Below are positions 1 to 6,686 of a DNA stretch of 8,373 bases, piece after piece. Numbering within the stretch: position 1 is the stretch's first letter; the number at the start of each line of letters is the position of its first letter. The notes beneath the pieces are model-generated. The model was not told where the DNA came from. It ran no database searches and was given only the letters and a program-made list of their open reading frames with translations. Position numbers and translations under genes: made by a program. The stretch spans positions 1-8,373 of the forward strand of contig JACIWP010000128.1 of NCBI GenBank assembly GCA_014360855.1. The letters run 5' to 3'. The DNA is from Anaerolineae bacterium. Its GTDB lineage: Bacteria; Chloroflexota; Anaerolineae; JACIWP01.

Positions 1-43
<43 letters not shown>

Positions 44-45
44 GC

Positions 46-72
46 AGGGCCGGCGAGTGCATCGCCGGCCCT
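46..72 (+). terminator. Rho-independent-type hairpin after the tRNA
   Basis: An 11-bp perfect inverted repeat (AGGGCCGGCGA, loop GTGCA, TCGCCGGCCCT) begins 3 bases after the tRNA CCA. It is followed by TTGCATTTT, a broken T tract. The position and stem strength fit transcription termination or 3'-end definition for the tRNA. Each arm contains one GCCGGC, the hexamer over-represented across the window. Confidence 0.75.
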
Positions 73-87
73 TTGCATTTTCCCCGC

Positions 88-228
88 TCACAGCCCCCAG
101 CTCAGCCAGACCACCCCTACTGCCAGCGAACAAAGCGTGATGGGGACGCCGGCCCGCAGGTATTCCATGAACTCCAGCCGGATGCCGTGGTTCTTCGCCG
201 TCTCCGCCACGATCAGGTTGGCCACCAA
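88..228 (-). pseudogene. C-terminal remnant of an ArsB/NhaD-type ion permease
   Basis: The minus strand reads 46 residues and then TGA at 90-88. They contain ANLIVAETAKNHGI, then EYLRAGVPITL and a hydrophobic last helix (SLAVGVVWLSWGL). In the ArsB/NhaD ion-transporter superfamily the last conserved part reads similarly: an (A)NLIVAE-like stretch, an F-x-E-Y/F-L-x-x-G-x-P-x-T-L motif, then the terminal transmembrane helix. Full members have about 400 residues or more. Here the similarity stops upstream of base 228, where the frame enters Gly/Pro-rich sequence and then runs antisense to the lipoprotein promoter. There is no room for the rest of the gene, so this looks like a decayed or truncated 3' end stranded next to the tRNA. 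The family call is from memory of the motif and no alignment was run. Confidence 0.5.
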
Positions 229-293
229 GCAGTACCACCCTCTATCCCCAGGCGGCCCTGCCCCGTCCAAAATGGCCGCATCACCCCATCCTG

Positions 294-302
294 TGGTATA
301 AT
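294..302 (+). promoter_or_regulatory. Extended -10 promoter for the lipoprotein operon
   Basis: TGGTATAAT is a perfect TATAAT (297-302) with the TG-N extension of an extended -10 promoter. No convincing -35 is present about 17 bp upstream (GGCCGC at 274-279), which is usual for extended -10 promoters. Transcription would start near 309, giving a leader of about 28 nt before the ATG at 337. The same 9-mer occurs on the minus strand at 5570-5562. Confidence 0.7.
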
Positions 303-336
303 GCCGGCCGTGCAGATCGACGCCAACGAGGTGAAC

Positions 337-1350
337 ATGTCCTGCCGCATCAGTGGAATATCCTGGCTCTTCATCGCCGCCGGCATCGTGCTGTGCGGGC
401 TGTCCTTGAGCGCCTGCCGGCCGGCGGCCACCCTGCCGCCTACCGATACCCCCACCGCGCCGGCCGCCGTGACAGAGCCGGCCGTCACCGCCACGCCCAC
501 GCCGGCGCCCCTGACGCCGCTCCCGACCGCCACACCGACCATCACCCCGACGCCGGTCATCTACGTGGTCAAGCCGGGCGATAACCTCATCGCCATCGCC
601 CGCATCTACGGCGTCACCGTGGAGGCTATCCAGGAGGCCAACGGCATCCTGGACCCCCGCCGGCTCCAGATCGGCCAGGAACTCATCATCCCCATGGATG
701 AATCAGCCCTGCGCACGCCGCCGACTCCGACCCCGACGCCCCTCCCCTTCACCATCGCCGGCGTCAATTTCCAGCGCTCCCCTTCCGGCATGCTCTGGTG
801 TTTCGGTGAAGTGGAGAACACCGCCGGCGTGGACCTGGAACAGGTGCAGGTCGGCGTCTCCCTCTTTGACGAGAAGGGCCAGCTCCTGGCGTTCACCACC
901 GCCTTTATCGAGCTGGATGTCCTGCCCCACGGCGCAAAGGCGCCCTTCGCCGCCTCGTTCGATAACCCGCCAGAGCGCTTCGCCACCTATCAGTCAGTGC
1001 CCCTGCGCGGCCTGCCTCTCTCGCATCCGGAGACCTATTACCTGGACCTGGAGGTCAGCGACCTGGTCGGCGAGGGTCGCGGCCACGCCAGCTACCACAT
1101 CGCCGGCCGCGTGCGCAACATTGGCGATGAGACCGCGGCGCGCGTGCGCCTGGTGGTCACGGCATACACCGATGAAGGGAAGGTCGCCGGCGTGCGGAAA
1201 GTCGCGCCGGCGCAGGACACCCTGGCCCCCGGACGCTCCAGCGACTTCGAAGTCCATCTGCTTTCCACCGCCGGCAGTGTGGTGACCTACACGGTGCGGG
1301 CAGAGGCCCTGCGCCAATCGTCCACGCCCACACCGACCCCCCAGGAGTGA
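337..1350 (+). CDS. LysM-domain lipoprotein with tandem FxLYD-like domains
   Basis: This is a 337-residue exported protein. Residues 1-27 are a lipoprotein signal peptide: Arg4, hydrophobic segment 8-24, lipobox LSAC with Cys27. A Thr/Pro/Ala-rich linker follows (about 30-73), then one LysM peptidoglycan-binding domain (about 76-119: YVVKPGDNL, IYGVTVEAIQEANG, LQIGQELIIP), then a second short TP linker. Two similar beta-rich units come next, about 157-208 (GEVENTAG...VSLFDEKGQ) and 257-308 (GRVRNIGDE...VTAYTDEGK), both like FxLYD. The protein ends in a TPTPTP tail. The likely role is a surface lipoprotein holding onto cell-wall glycan. The ATG at 337 is chosen because GAGG lies 5 nt upstream and the signal peptide starts there; the open frame reaches back into the tRNA, and the in-frame ATG at 301 overlaps the -10 box. 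It is the first gene of a three-gene operon. Confidence 0.87.
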   Translation: MSCRISGISWLFIAAGIVLCGLSLSACRPAATLPPTDTPTAPAAVTEPAVTATPTPAPLTPLPTATPTITPTPVIYVVKPGDNLIAIARIYGVTVEAIQEANGILDPRRLQIGQELIIPMDESALRTPPTPTPTPLPFTIAGVNFQRSPSGMLWCFGEVENTAGVDLEQVQVGVSLFDEKGQLLAFTTAFIELDVLPHGAKAPFAASFDNPPERFATYQSVPLRGLPLSHPETYYLDLEVSDLVGEGRGHASYHIAGRVRNIGDETAARVRLVVTAYTDEGKVAGVRKVAPAQDTLAPGRSSDFEVHLLSTAGSVVTYTVRAEALRQSSTPTPTPQE

Positions 1351-1355
1351 ACCGC

Positions 1356-2054
1356 ATGATCCGCGCCGTGCTCCTCGACCTGGACGGCACCCTGTTGGAT
1401 ACCCGTCTCGACCAGTTCATACCGCAGTACATCCGGGCGTTCGCGGCGTTTATGTCCCCCTGGATGCCGGCGGAGGCCTTTCAGGAAGCCCTCATGGCCG
1501 GCACGCGCGCCATGGTCGCCAACAACGGCTCGGCCGAGACCAATGCCCAGGTCTTCTGGCGTGTCTTCAACGCCCATTCCCCGCGTTCCGGAGAAGAGCT
1601 TGCGCCGGCGGTGGAGCGCTTCTATGCCGAGGAGTATCCCAAACTGGCGCGCTACGTCCGGCCGCGGCCGGCCGCCCGCCCCCTCGTGCAGGAGCTCCTG
1701 GCCCGCGGCTGTAAGATCGTGCTGGCCACCAATCCGCTGTTCCCGGATACCGCTATCCGCCAGCGTATGGGCTGGGCCGGCGTCGCCGATTTGCCCTTTG
1801 ACCTGATCACCACCTACGAGAACATGCATGCCACCAAGCCAAGCCCGGCCTATTACCGCGAGATCGCGAGATCCCTCGGCATTCCGCCGGCCGCCTGTCT
1901 GATGGCCGGCGACGACCTGGCGATGGATGGCCCGGCCGTTTCCGCCGGCATGCGCTTCTTCCATATCATCGAGGAGCCGCCCTTCACCCACGAGCGCGGC
2001 AGTCTCGACCATTTTTACCAGCTTGTGAAAGAGGGATGGCTGGAGAGATGGTGA
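1356..2054 (+). CDS. HAD-superfamily hydrolase (phosphatase-like)
   Basis: This 232-residue protein is a haloacid-dehalogenase-fold hydrolase, probably a cytosolic phosphatase acting on a small phosphorylated metabolite. All four HAD motifs are visible: motif I DLDGTLLDT with nucleophile Asp8 and acid/base Asp10, motif II Thr125 in VLATNP, motif III Lys161 in ATKPSPAYY, and motif IV Asp186/Asp187 in GDDLAMD. Residues about 17-105 between motifs I and II are helical and would form a C1-type cap, as in phosphoglycolate phosphatase relatives. The substrate cannot be inferred. The ATG at 1356 has AGGAG ending 8 nt upstream, inside the last codons of the lipoprotein gene whose stop is at 1350, which suggests translational coupling. 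An in-frame GTG at 1347 overlaps that stop but sits on top of the ribosome-binding site. Confidence 0.88.
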   Translation: MIRAVLLDLDGTLLDTRLDQFIPQYIRAFAAFMSPWMPAEAFQEALMAGTRAMVANNGSAETNAQVFWRVFNAHSPRSGEELAPAVERFYAEEYPKLARYVRPRPAARPLVQELLARGCKIVLATNPLFPDTAIRQRMGWAGVADLPFDLITTYENMHATKPSPAYYREIARSLGIPPAACLMAGDDLAMDGPAVSAGMRFFHIIEEPPFTHERGSLDHFYQLVKEGWLERW

Positions 2055-2692
2055 GAGGGGGACGAACTGCCTCTCCATCGGACCCAATCCGCCGGCTGAT
2101 CGCCGACAAAATGGGGATCGAGCGAGGGCTGTGGCATCGCGTGCGGCCGGCATCCCATCCCTTCGACAGCCAGTGGGCGCCGGTGGAGCGCTGGGCGGAA
2201 TATCTTCGCCGGCTTCCCGCCGGCATGACCGTCTTCCTGGCCGGGCACCGGCACGGCCGTCTGCTGGTCAGCCACCGCACCGCCTACATCCCCGGCCCGA
2301 TCGAGATCGCCGGCCAGGCCTGCTCCCACGTCTGCCTGTGCGACATCCGCCAACTCGACACACCCTTCGCCGGCATCTGGGTCGTCGCCCAACTGCTCGA
2401 TCACCTGCTGGGTTGTGACGGGGAGCCGAACGGCCCCTGGCTGTCCGACGGCGGCGGGATCACGCCGGCCCTGCGGGAAGTCGGCCGGCGCGTTCAGGAA
2501 CTCTATGCCCTCGGCTATGGGATGGACGAGGAAAGCCGGCAGAACCCGCGCCAATACCTGGCCCGCTCCCTGGCCTGGTATGTGACCGACCGGCGCGCCC
2601 TGAATGTCGCGGACCCGGCCGTGGAAAGGCTTCTCAAGCATACCCTTATGGACGAGCGCTTCTGGAAGGGAATCCTGGAAGCACGGCGCTGA
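2048..2692 (+). CDS. Uncharacterised protein, possible inactive ATLF-type metallopeptidase fold
   Basis: I do not recognise this 214-residue protein. It has no signal peptide or transmembrane helix. Residues 111-122 read WVVAQLLDHLLG, and about 50 residues later comes YLARSLAWYVTDRRALNVADP (170-190, shown in part: LARSLAWYVTD). The spacing and flanking residues resemble the anthrax-lethal-factor-like zinc peptidase layout, HE-x-x-H-x-L-D-H-x-L-G ... F-A-E-S-L-A-x-Y-L-x-D-x-x-x-L...DP. Each expected catalytic or zinc residue is replaced here (H to Trp111, E to Val112, H to Gln115, E to Arg173). If the resemblance is real, this is a pseudoenzyme. Cysteines at 92, 96, 98 and 123 with His67/69/94 could be an unrelated metal site. 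The start is uncertain: ATG 2036, ATG 2048 and GTG 2051 are all possible, and every one overlaps the end of the HAD gene (stop 2052-2054), so translation is probably coupled. GGAG at 2042-2045 suits GTG 2051 best. Confidence 0.78.
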   Translation: MVRGGRTASPSDPIRRLIADKMGIERGLWHRVRPASHPFDSQWAPVERWAEYLRRLPAGMTVFLAGHRHGRLLVSHRTAYIPGPIEIAGQACSHVCLCDIRQLDTPFAGIWVVAQLLDHLLGCDGEPNGPWLSDGGGITPALREVGRRVQELYALGYGMDEESRQNPRQYLARSLAWYVTDRRALNVADPAVERLLKHTLMDERFWKGILEARR

Positions 2693-2750
2693 ACCCACCG
2701 TCTCGTCCGGTGACGGTCACACCGGGAGGATCGCCTTTCCGTGGGGGAGA

Positions 2751-3461
2751 TCATCCGTTATCCGGATAGTTCTCCAGCCAGACACGCTTTTGGCTGGCGT
2801 ACCAGACCTGCCCCAGGTTCACCAGATAATGGGCGAGGAAGCACGGCAGGACGCTTTGCCGCCAGAGAAAGAGGCCGGCGAACAGCAGTCCCAGCCCGCC
2901 GGCGGCCACCATCCCCAGCCGGCCCTGTGCCAGATGGGTGATCCCGAAGATCGCTGATCCCACCAGCACCGGTATTGCCGCCGGCAGCCAGCGGGAAAAT
3001 CCCCCCACCCAGATGGCGCGGAAGAGCAGTTCTTCGCTCAATGCAGTCAAGCAGAACGCAAGGGGGACGAACAGCCATTCCCTGCGGGAGCGCGGCAGGA
3101 TGGCGCGCATCAGCGCCGGCGAGTATATCCCCGGCCCCCATTTCCGCACGCCCGCCCGCACCAGCCAGTTGAGAGGCGCCGGCAGAGCCAGCCCGATGCT
3201 TACTCCCAGCGCCACGTCCAGCTTCCAGTCCGTGCTCTGCAGGCCGAAGCGCGCCGGCGGCAGGCCGCTGATGCCCATCAACCCCAGGCACAGCAGGATC
3301 AGCATGCCGTAGGCGGCCAACTGGGCCGGATGCACCAGCAGATTGACGTCCAGGCGCCATTGACGAAGCCAGCGTGCGGTGGCCAACGCCAGCGCGCTGA
3401 TGCCGGCCGTCAGCCCCAGTGAACCTGCGATAAATACGCCGGCCCGCACCCACGTCAGCAT
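2751..3461 (-). CDS. CPBP-family intramembrane metalloprotease (CAAX/Abi type)
   Basis: This 236-residue polytopic membrane protein belongs to the CPBP (PF02517, Abi/type II CAAX) intramembrane glutamyl protease family. The three catalytic signatures are intact: EExxxR at residues 143-148 (EELLFR), FxxxH at 172-176 (FGITH) and HxxxN at 211-215 (HYLVN). Hydrophobic segments are visible at about 7-29, 46-64, 82-98, 128-142, 160-175 and 182-200. Bacterial members act on membrane-embedded or prenylated substrates, or serve bacteriocin immunity or protein-maturation roles; which applies here is not shown. The ATG is preceded by TGAGG with 5 nt spacing. That ribosome-binding site overlaps the stop codon of the upstream metalloprotease gene (7-nt gap), so the two are almost certainly co-transcribed and coupled. 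The gene converges on the plus-strand operon ending at 2692. Confidence 0.92.
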   Translation of the reverse strand: MLTWVRAGVFIAGSLGLTAGISALALATARWLRQWRLDVNLLVHPAQLAAYGMLILLCLGLMGISGLPPARFGLQSTDWKLDVALGVSIGLALPAPLNWLVRAGVRKWGPGIYSPALMRAILPRSRREWLFVPLAFCLTALSEELLFRAIWVGGFSRWLPAAIPVLVGSAIFGITHLAQGRLGMVAAGGLGLLFAGLFLWRQSVLPCFLAHYLVNLGQVWYASQKRVWLENYPDNG

Positions 3462-3468
3462 AGGCGCC

Positions 3469-5511
3469 TCACTGTGCCGGCGTCAGGGCATACCAGTACG
3501 GCGCCGGCTCGGTGGTCGCCGGCGCCAACGCGCTGACGGCGAGCACCGCCCGGCGCACCTGCCGGCCGAAACCCTCGATGCGAAACGTGCCCCTCTGCGA
3601 CTCGTCCAGTTCCAGACGCGCCACCGCCGGCACCTCATCCGCCCCCCACGTGATCACCTGCACCAGATACCGTTGGGGGAGCACATTATCGGTACGGATG
3701 AAGCCCTGGGGCTCCCAACCGCCATCTCCCCCTTCAAAGTCCTCCGCATAGCCGATCTCCGGGATGCGTACATCGTCCAGGAACAACCCGGGATGGTTGA
3801 CGGAGTCATCGGTGGTCATCTCAAAGCGGAGCAGGATAACCCGGCCGGCGAAAGGCGTCAAGTCCACCACCTCCTCCACCCAGACGGGCATCGTTCCCCC
3901 GCCGCTCGTCCCGGTATAGGCCGGCCCGAAGCTGTTGCCGTGGGGGTTGGTGGTCACGCTGTGCCGGCCGGCCAAAATGTGCCAGCTCCTGCCGCCGTCG
4001 GCCGAAACCTCCGCATAGGCATAGTCCCAGTCCGGCTCGATGTCGTACCACAGCCAGGCCTGCAGGGTCGCCGACTGCACGTTTCGCAGGTCGAACTCCC
4101 GCGTGAGGCTGGAACTGCTGTCGTCGCCGCGGTTGGACCACCACATCCACCTGCCGCTGTGCGCCGAAAGGGGAGCCAGGAGCGTCTCCGGCACGCCGCG
4201 GAAGCTCAGCTCCAGGTCCTCGCCGGCCCCTCCTTCCAGCAGGATGTAATCCACGCCGTAAGGGCGCACCGACCCGTGCCCCTGCGCCGGGTAGGCGTGA
4301 TGCTGGGCCGCCGGCGCCGGCGCGTCCAGCGCCAGCTCGCGGTACTGGTACATACCCGTGCCGCCGGCGGAATCCAGATAATTGGCCACCGCCCAGTCGG
4401 CAAAGAGGCTTTCGAAGCGTTCCGGCTGGCCCAGCTCCATCAGCACCGCATCAAAGGCCGCCGAACCGTTGGCCGGCGAGCCGGCGATGCGCCGGAAGAC
4501 CTCCGGCCCCAGCCGCTCCAGCGCATACTCCAGGAAGAGGAAGCCGGCGCCGTAGTGCGGGAAGGGGGATTCATCACCTATGGCCCAGGCGGTCAACTGC
4601 GTATCGGTGCTCTCCAGATAGGCGCGAATATAATGCGGCACGACGAAGCCATTCAGGTGCTCTGCCAGCACCGAAAGCCCTTCGTTCATCCATGCGTCCT
4701 CGTTACGGTCCACATGCCACTGGATCATGTGCTGGAACTCATGGGCCAGCGTGGCGTCGTAGGCGTCGGTGCCCGGCCGGCGGGCGTTCAGGTTGATGAA
4801 GAAGATCTCGCGCTCGTTGCTGTACGGGTTGACGGCGCGGGGGAACTCGCTGGGGCTGTAGAAATAGCCGGCCACCCCAGGCACCGCCCCATTAAACACA
4901 TGGATGCGCGGGTCGCTGTCCACGCCGGGCGTCCATTCGGAGCCGAAGAAGCCCCGGTTGGTGGGATATATCTGGCGGTCAAAGCGCTCCGCGGAGCGCC
5001 GCAGGTCATCCTTCGGTACATCAAAGCCGTCCTGCACCCACATGTAGAGGTGGTCGGAGATATAGCGCAGGGTGGCGGTGACGGCGTAATGGGCGCCGGC
5101 ATCCTCATCCGTGATCCAGAAGGTGTCCCTATCCCCCAGACGGTAGGCCGGCGGGGTCGCGTGCGCGATCGGCGATATCAGGATGCCCGGCCGGGAGAAG
5201 CGCTGTGCCAAGGCGATGGGGTCCCGCGCCGGCATCTCCGCCCTCTGCAGTGCCTCGATGGTGGAGAGGGTGGGCGTGGCCGTCGGGCTGGGGATGGGCG
5301 TCGGTGTAAGGGTAGGAGCAGGGGTATGGGTGGGGGCGGCCGATGGTGTGGGGGTTGGTGAAGCGGCCGGCGTCGGTGCGGCGGCGGCGATCGGTGTCGC
5401 AGTCGGCGCGGCCGGCCCGGCCCGGAAGTGCCCAACCAGCCAGAAGCCGGCCAGCACCAGGCATAGGAAGAGAAGCGTATACACGATACGCCGGCGCGCC
5501 AACGGTTTCAT
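3469..5511 (-). CDS. Membrane-anchored extracytoplasmic HExxH metalloprotease (M6/immune-inhibitor-A-like)
   Basis: This is a 680-residue exported zinc peptidase. Residues 1-27 are a basic N-terminus (KPLARRR) plus a hydrophobic signal or anchor segment with no lipobox. A Thr/Pro/Ala-rich linker follows (about 32-82). The catalytic region (about 100-420) contains AHEFQHMIQWH with His257, Glu258 and His261, and then NEGLS with Glu277 as the likely third zinc ligand, a gluzincin-type arrangement with a short 15-residue gap. Residues about 440-575 form a beta-rich jelly-roll-like module with WWSNRGDD, AEVSADGGRSW and the ending FLDDV, typical of M6 (immune inhibitor A)-associated MAM-like domains. 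A further beta domain reaches the C-terminus (about 580-680). It probably degrades extracellular protein. The M6 assignment is by motif and architecture only. The start ATG has only a weak GGGG-type ribosome-binding site. It has its own promoter and is followed by the CPBP protease gene. Confidence 0.87.
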   Translation of the reverse strand: MKPLARRRIVYTLLFLCLVLAGFWLVGHFRAGPAAPTATPIAAAAPTPAASPTPTPSAAPTHTPAPTLTPTPIPSPTATPTLSTIEALQRAEMPARDPIALAQRFSRPGILISPIAHATPPAYRLGDRDTFWITDEDAGAHYAVTATLRYISDHLYMWVQDGFDVPKDDLRRSAERFDRQIYPTNRGFFGSEWTPGVDSDPRIHVFNGAVPGVAGYFYSPSEFPRAVNPYSNEREIFFINLNARRPGTDAYDATLAHEFQHMIQWHVDRNEDAWMNEGLSVLAEHLNGFVVPHYIRAYLESTDTQLTAWAIGDESPFPHYGAGFLFLEYALERLGPEVFRRIAGSPANGSAAFDAVLMELGQPERFESLFADWAVANYLDSAGGTGMYQYRELALDAPAPAAQHHAYPAQGHGSVRPYGVDYILLEGGAGEDLELSFRGVPETLLAPLSAHSGRWMWWSNRGDDSSSSLTREFDLRNVQSATLQAWLWYDIEPDWDYAYAEVSADGGRSWHILAGRHSVTTNPHGNSFGPAYTGTSGGGTMPVWVEEVVDLTPFAGRVILLRFEMTTDDSVNHPGLFLDDVRIPEIGYAEDFEGGDGGWEPQGFIRTDNVLPQRYLVQVITWGADEVPAVARLELDESQRGTFRIEGFGRQVRRAVLAVSALAPATTEPAPYWYALTPAQ

Positions 5512-5561
5512 ACCAGCCCCAGATGGTTATCTCGAAAACGTCGCGGGTGACCGTCAAACCC

Positions 5562-5570
5562 ATTATACCA
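5562..5570 (-). promoter_or_regulatory. Extended -10 promoter for the two-protease operon
   Basis: On the minus strand, TGGTATAAT reads 5570 to 5562, a consensus TATAAT with TG extension. Upstream there is only a weak TTACAT (5593-5588) at 19-bp spacing as a -35. The predicted start near 5555 gives a leader of about 44 nt to the ATG at 5511. The element lies between the methyltransferase stop (5599) and the protease start, so the proteases can be expressed independently of the redox cluster upstream. Confidence 0.65.
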
Positions 5571-5598
5571 TAAGGGAAAGGGGAGGATGTAACGGGGC

Positions 5599-6369
5599 TC
5601 ACCCGCCGGCCCGCCCGACCAGCACCAGGTCGGAGCTGTGCTCGGGGTCGAATGGCTCGCCCTTCATGGAGCCGTAGAGCACGAGGTCAGTGAAACCGGC
5701 GTCGGCACACGCCGGCAGGAGCTGGTCGCTGGTCAGGGGGAGGAGGAGGGTGCTTTCCATCTGGCAGGTATCGCCGGCCGGCGAGCGGTGCACCATCACC
5801 ATGTTGAAGCGCAGGCGGCCGTCCTCCAGAAAATCATAATAGCGGAAGAAGAGCCATTCGTCCTCTCCCGCCGTGTGGACCTGTGGAGGCAAAAAGCGCT
5901 CGCGCCGGCGGAGCACCATGTCGAAGTTGCGCTGTTGGAGCAGAAGCATTCCGCCTGACCGCAGGACCGCCCGGAAGTCGCGCAGTACAGCGGTCAAATG
6001 GGCCAGGTCGTTCACATGAGGGATGGAGTTGCCCAGACAAAGGAGGGCATCAAAGGGGCCGGCGGTCTTTTCCGCCAGCTCGCCGAAGCCGGCGGCTACA
6101 AACTCGGCGTGGACGCCGGCCTGTTCGGCGTTGCGGCGCGCCGCCTCCACCATGGGCTGGCTGAGGTCGGCCCCGACGACGTCAAAGCCGGCCTTCGCCA
6201 GGGCAATGGCGTGCTGGCCGGTGCCGCAGGCGGCATCCAGCACCCGGCGCGCACCGGCATCCGCCAGCAGTTTTTCCAGAAAGGGCAGTTCGAAGGCCAG
6301 ACGCGCCGGCCAATCCACAAAGCGGTCATATACCGCGCTGAGCTGGTCGTACAGGGGGACCCGGCTCAT
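5599..6369 (-). CDS. Class I SAM-dependent methyltransferase
   Basis: This 256-residue Rossmann-fold methyltransferase carries motif I VLDAACGTG at residues 43-51, the acidic ribose-binding Asp68 at the end of strand 2 (VVGADLS), and a motif IV region FDALLCLGNSIPHV (106-119). The CLGNS-x-x-H pattern resembles small-molecule N-methyltransferases of the glycine/sarcosine type and many unassigned bacterial enzymes. The C-terminal half (about 140-256) is a beta-rich substrate lobe with no diagnostic residues, so the substrate is unknown. The ATG at 6369 is preferred because GGGAG lies 4 nt upstream and the conserved N-terminus (YDQLSAVYDRFVDW) follows directly. The frame stays open to 6471, but that extension overlaps the upstream gene in another frame. 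Start and upstream stop overlap by 4 nt (ATGA), so it is translationally coupled to the zinc-ribbon gene. Confidence 0.9.
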   Translation of the reverse strand: MSRVPLYDQLSAVYDRFVDWPARLAFELPFLEKLLADAGARRVLDAACGTGQHAIALAKAGFDVVGADLSQPMVEAARRNAEQAGVHAEFVAAGFGELAEKTAGPFDALLCLGNSIPHVNDLAHLTAVLRDFRAVLRSGGMLLLQQRNFDMVLRRRERFLPPQVHTAGEDEWLFFRYYDFLEDGRLRFNMVMVHRSPAGDTCQMESTLLLPLTSDQLLPACADAGFTDLVLYGSMKGEPFDPEHSSDLVLVGRAGG

Positions 6370-6647
6370 GCCGCTCCCTTGGCCGGCATGGAATCCGCAG
6401 TAGGATTCGGCCGCTCCTTGACCAACTGTTGGTACTTCTGGGCGCCGATGCACTGCTCCGCGTATTTGCACCAGTCAATGCAGGAAGCCCCGCGCTCGCG
6501 CGCCACGATTCGCCGGCAGGAGGGACAGCGCGCCAGCAGTTCGTCGGACCAGATTTCAATTTCCGCGTGGCAGTAGGGGCACTCGATATATTCCGGCTTC
6601 ACGTCCTTGAATATATTCGCCCCAGGACACCCCTTGTACAACGCCAT
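6366..6647 (-). CDS. Small 8-cysteine zinc-ribbon protein
   Basis: This 93-residue soluble protein has eight cysteines. CPYC (23-26) and CPSC (41-44), 14 residues apart, form a classical zinc ribbon. The other four, Cys7 (KGCPG) and Cys56/Cys60/Cys66 in CIDWCKYAEQC, could form a second metal site. Similar small proteins with the IEIWSDE...CPSC and SCIDWCKYAEQC blocks occur, as I recall, in anaerobes beside ferredoxin and Crp/Fnr genes, sometimes under the doubtful label phosphohydrolase; nothing here supports hydrolase activity. It is more likely a metal- or redox-binding accessory protein. The ATG at 6647 is chosen for the strong AAAGGAG 7 nt upstream rather than the in-frame start at 6668. 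It lies 39 nt after the second ferredoxin gene and overlaps the methyltransferase gene by 4 nt. Confidence 0.82.
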   Translation of the reverse strand: MALYKGCPGANIFKDVKPEYIECPYCHAEIEIWSDELLARCPSCRRIVARERGASCIDWCKYAEQCIGAQKYQQLVKERPNPTADSMPAKGAA

Positions 6648-6686
6648 GACAAGCTCCTTTCCCGGCACCGCGCCGGCCGCCGGCCC

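Noticed and set aside
494..556. Tandem TP/AP codon repeats, and similar ones at about 5265-5418
   Set aside because: They are coding for Thr-Pro linkers in two exported proteins. They are irregular in DNA sequence and not a CRISPR array or satellite repeat.
1287..2698. Long minus-strand open frames opposite the HAD and unknown-protein genes
   Set aside because: They are antisense to frames with intact HAD motifs, and their translations are low-complexity Gly/Arg/His-rich without recognisable domains.
2707..2725. Imperfect inverted repeat CCGGTGACGGTCACACCGG between the convergent operons, a possible shared terminator
   Set aside because: Only a 5-bp outer stem forms with a 9-nt loop, or an inner GTGAC/GTCAC with a 1-nt loop, and no T tract follows on either strand.
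2759..2768. TATCCGGATA perfect palindrome at the end of the CPBP gene
   Set aside because: It is a single 10-bp palindrome inside coding sequence with no partner site or promoter nearby.
3379..5361. A 660-codon open frame on the plus strand opposite the metalloprotease gene
   Set aside because: It lies antisense to a gene with a signal segment, HExxH motif and domain structure. Its translation is Arg/His/Gly/Val-rich with no motif, as expected of an antisense shadow in G+C-rich DNA.
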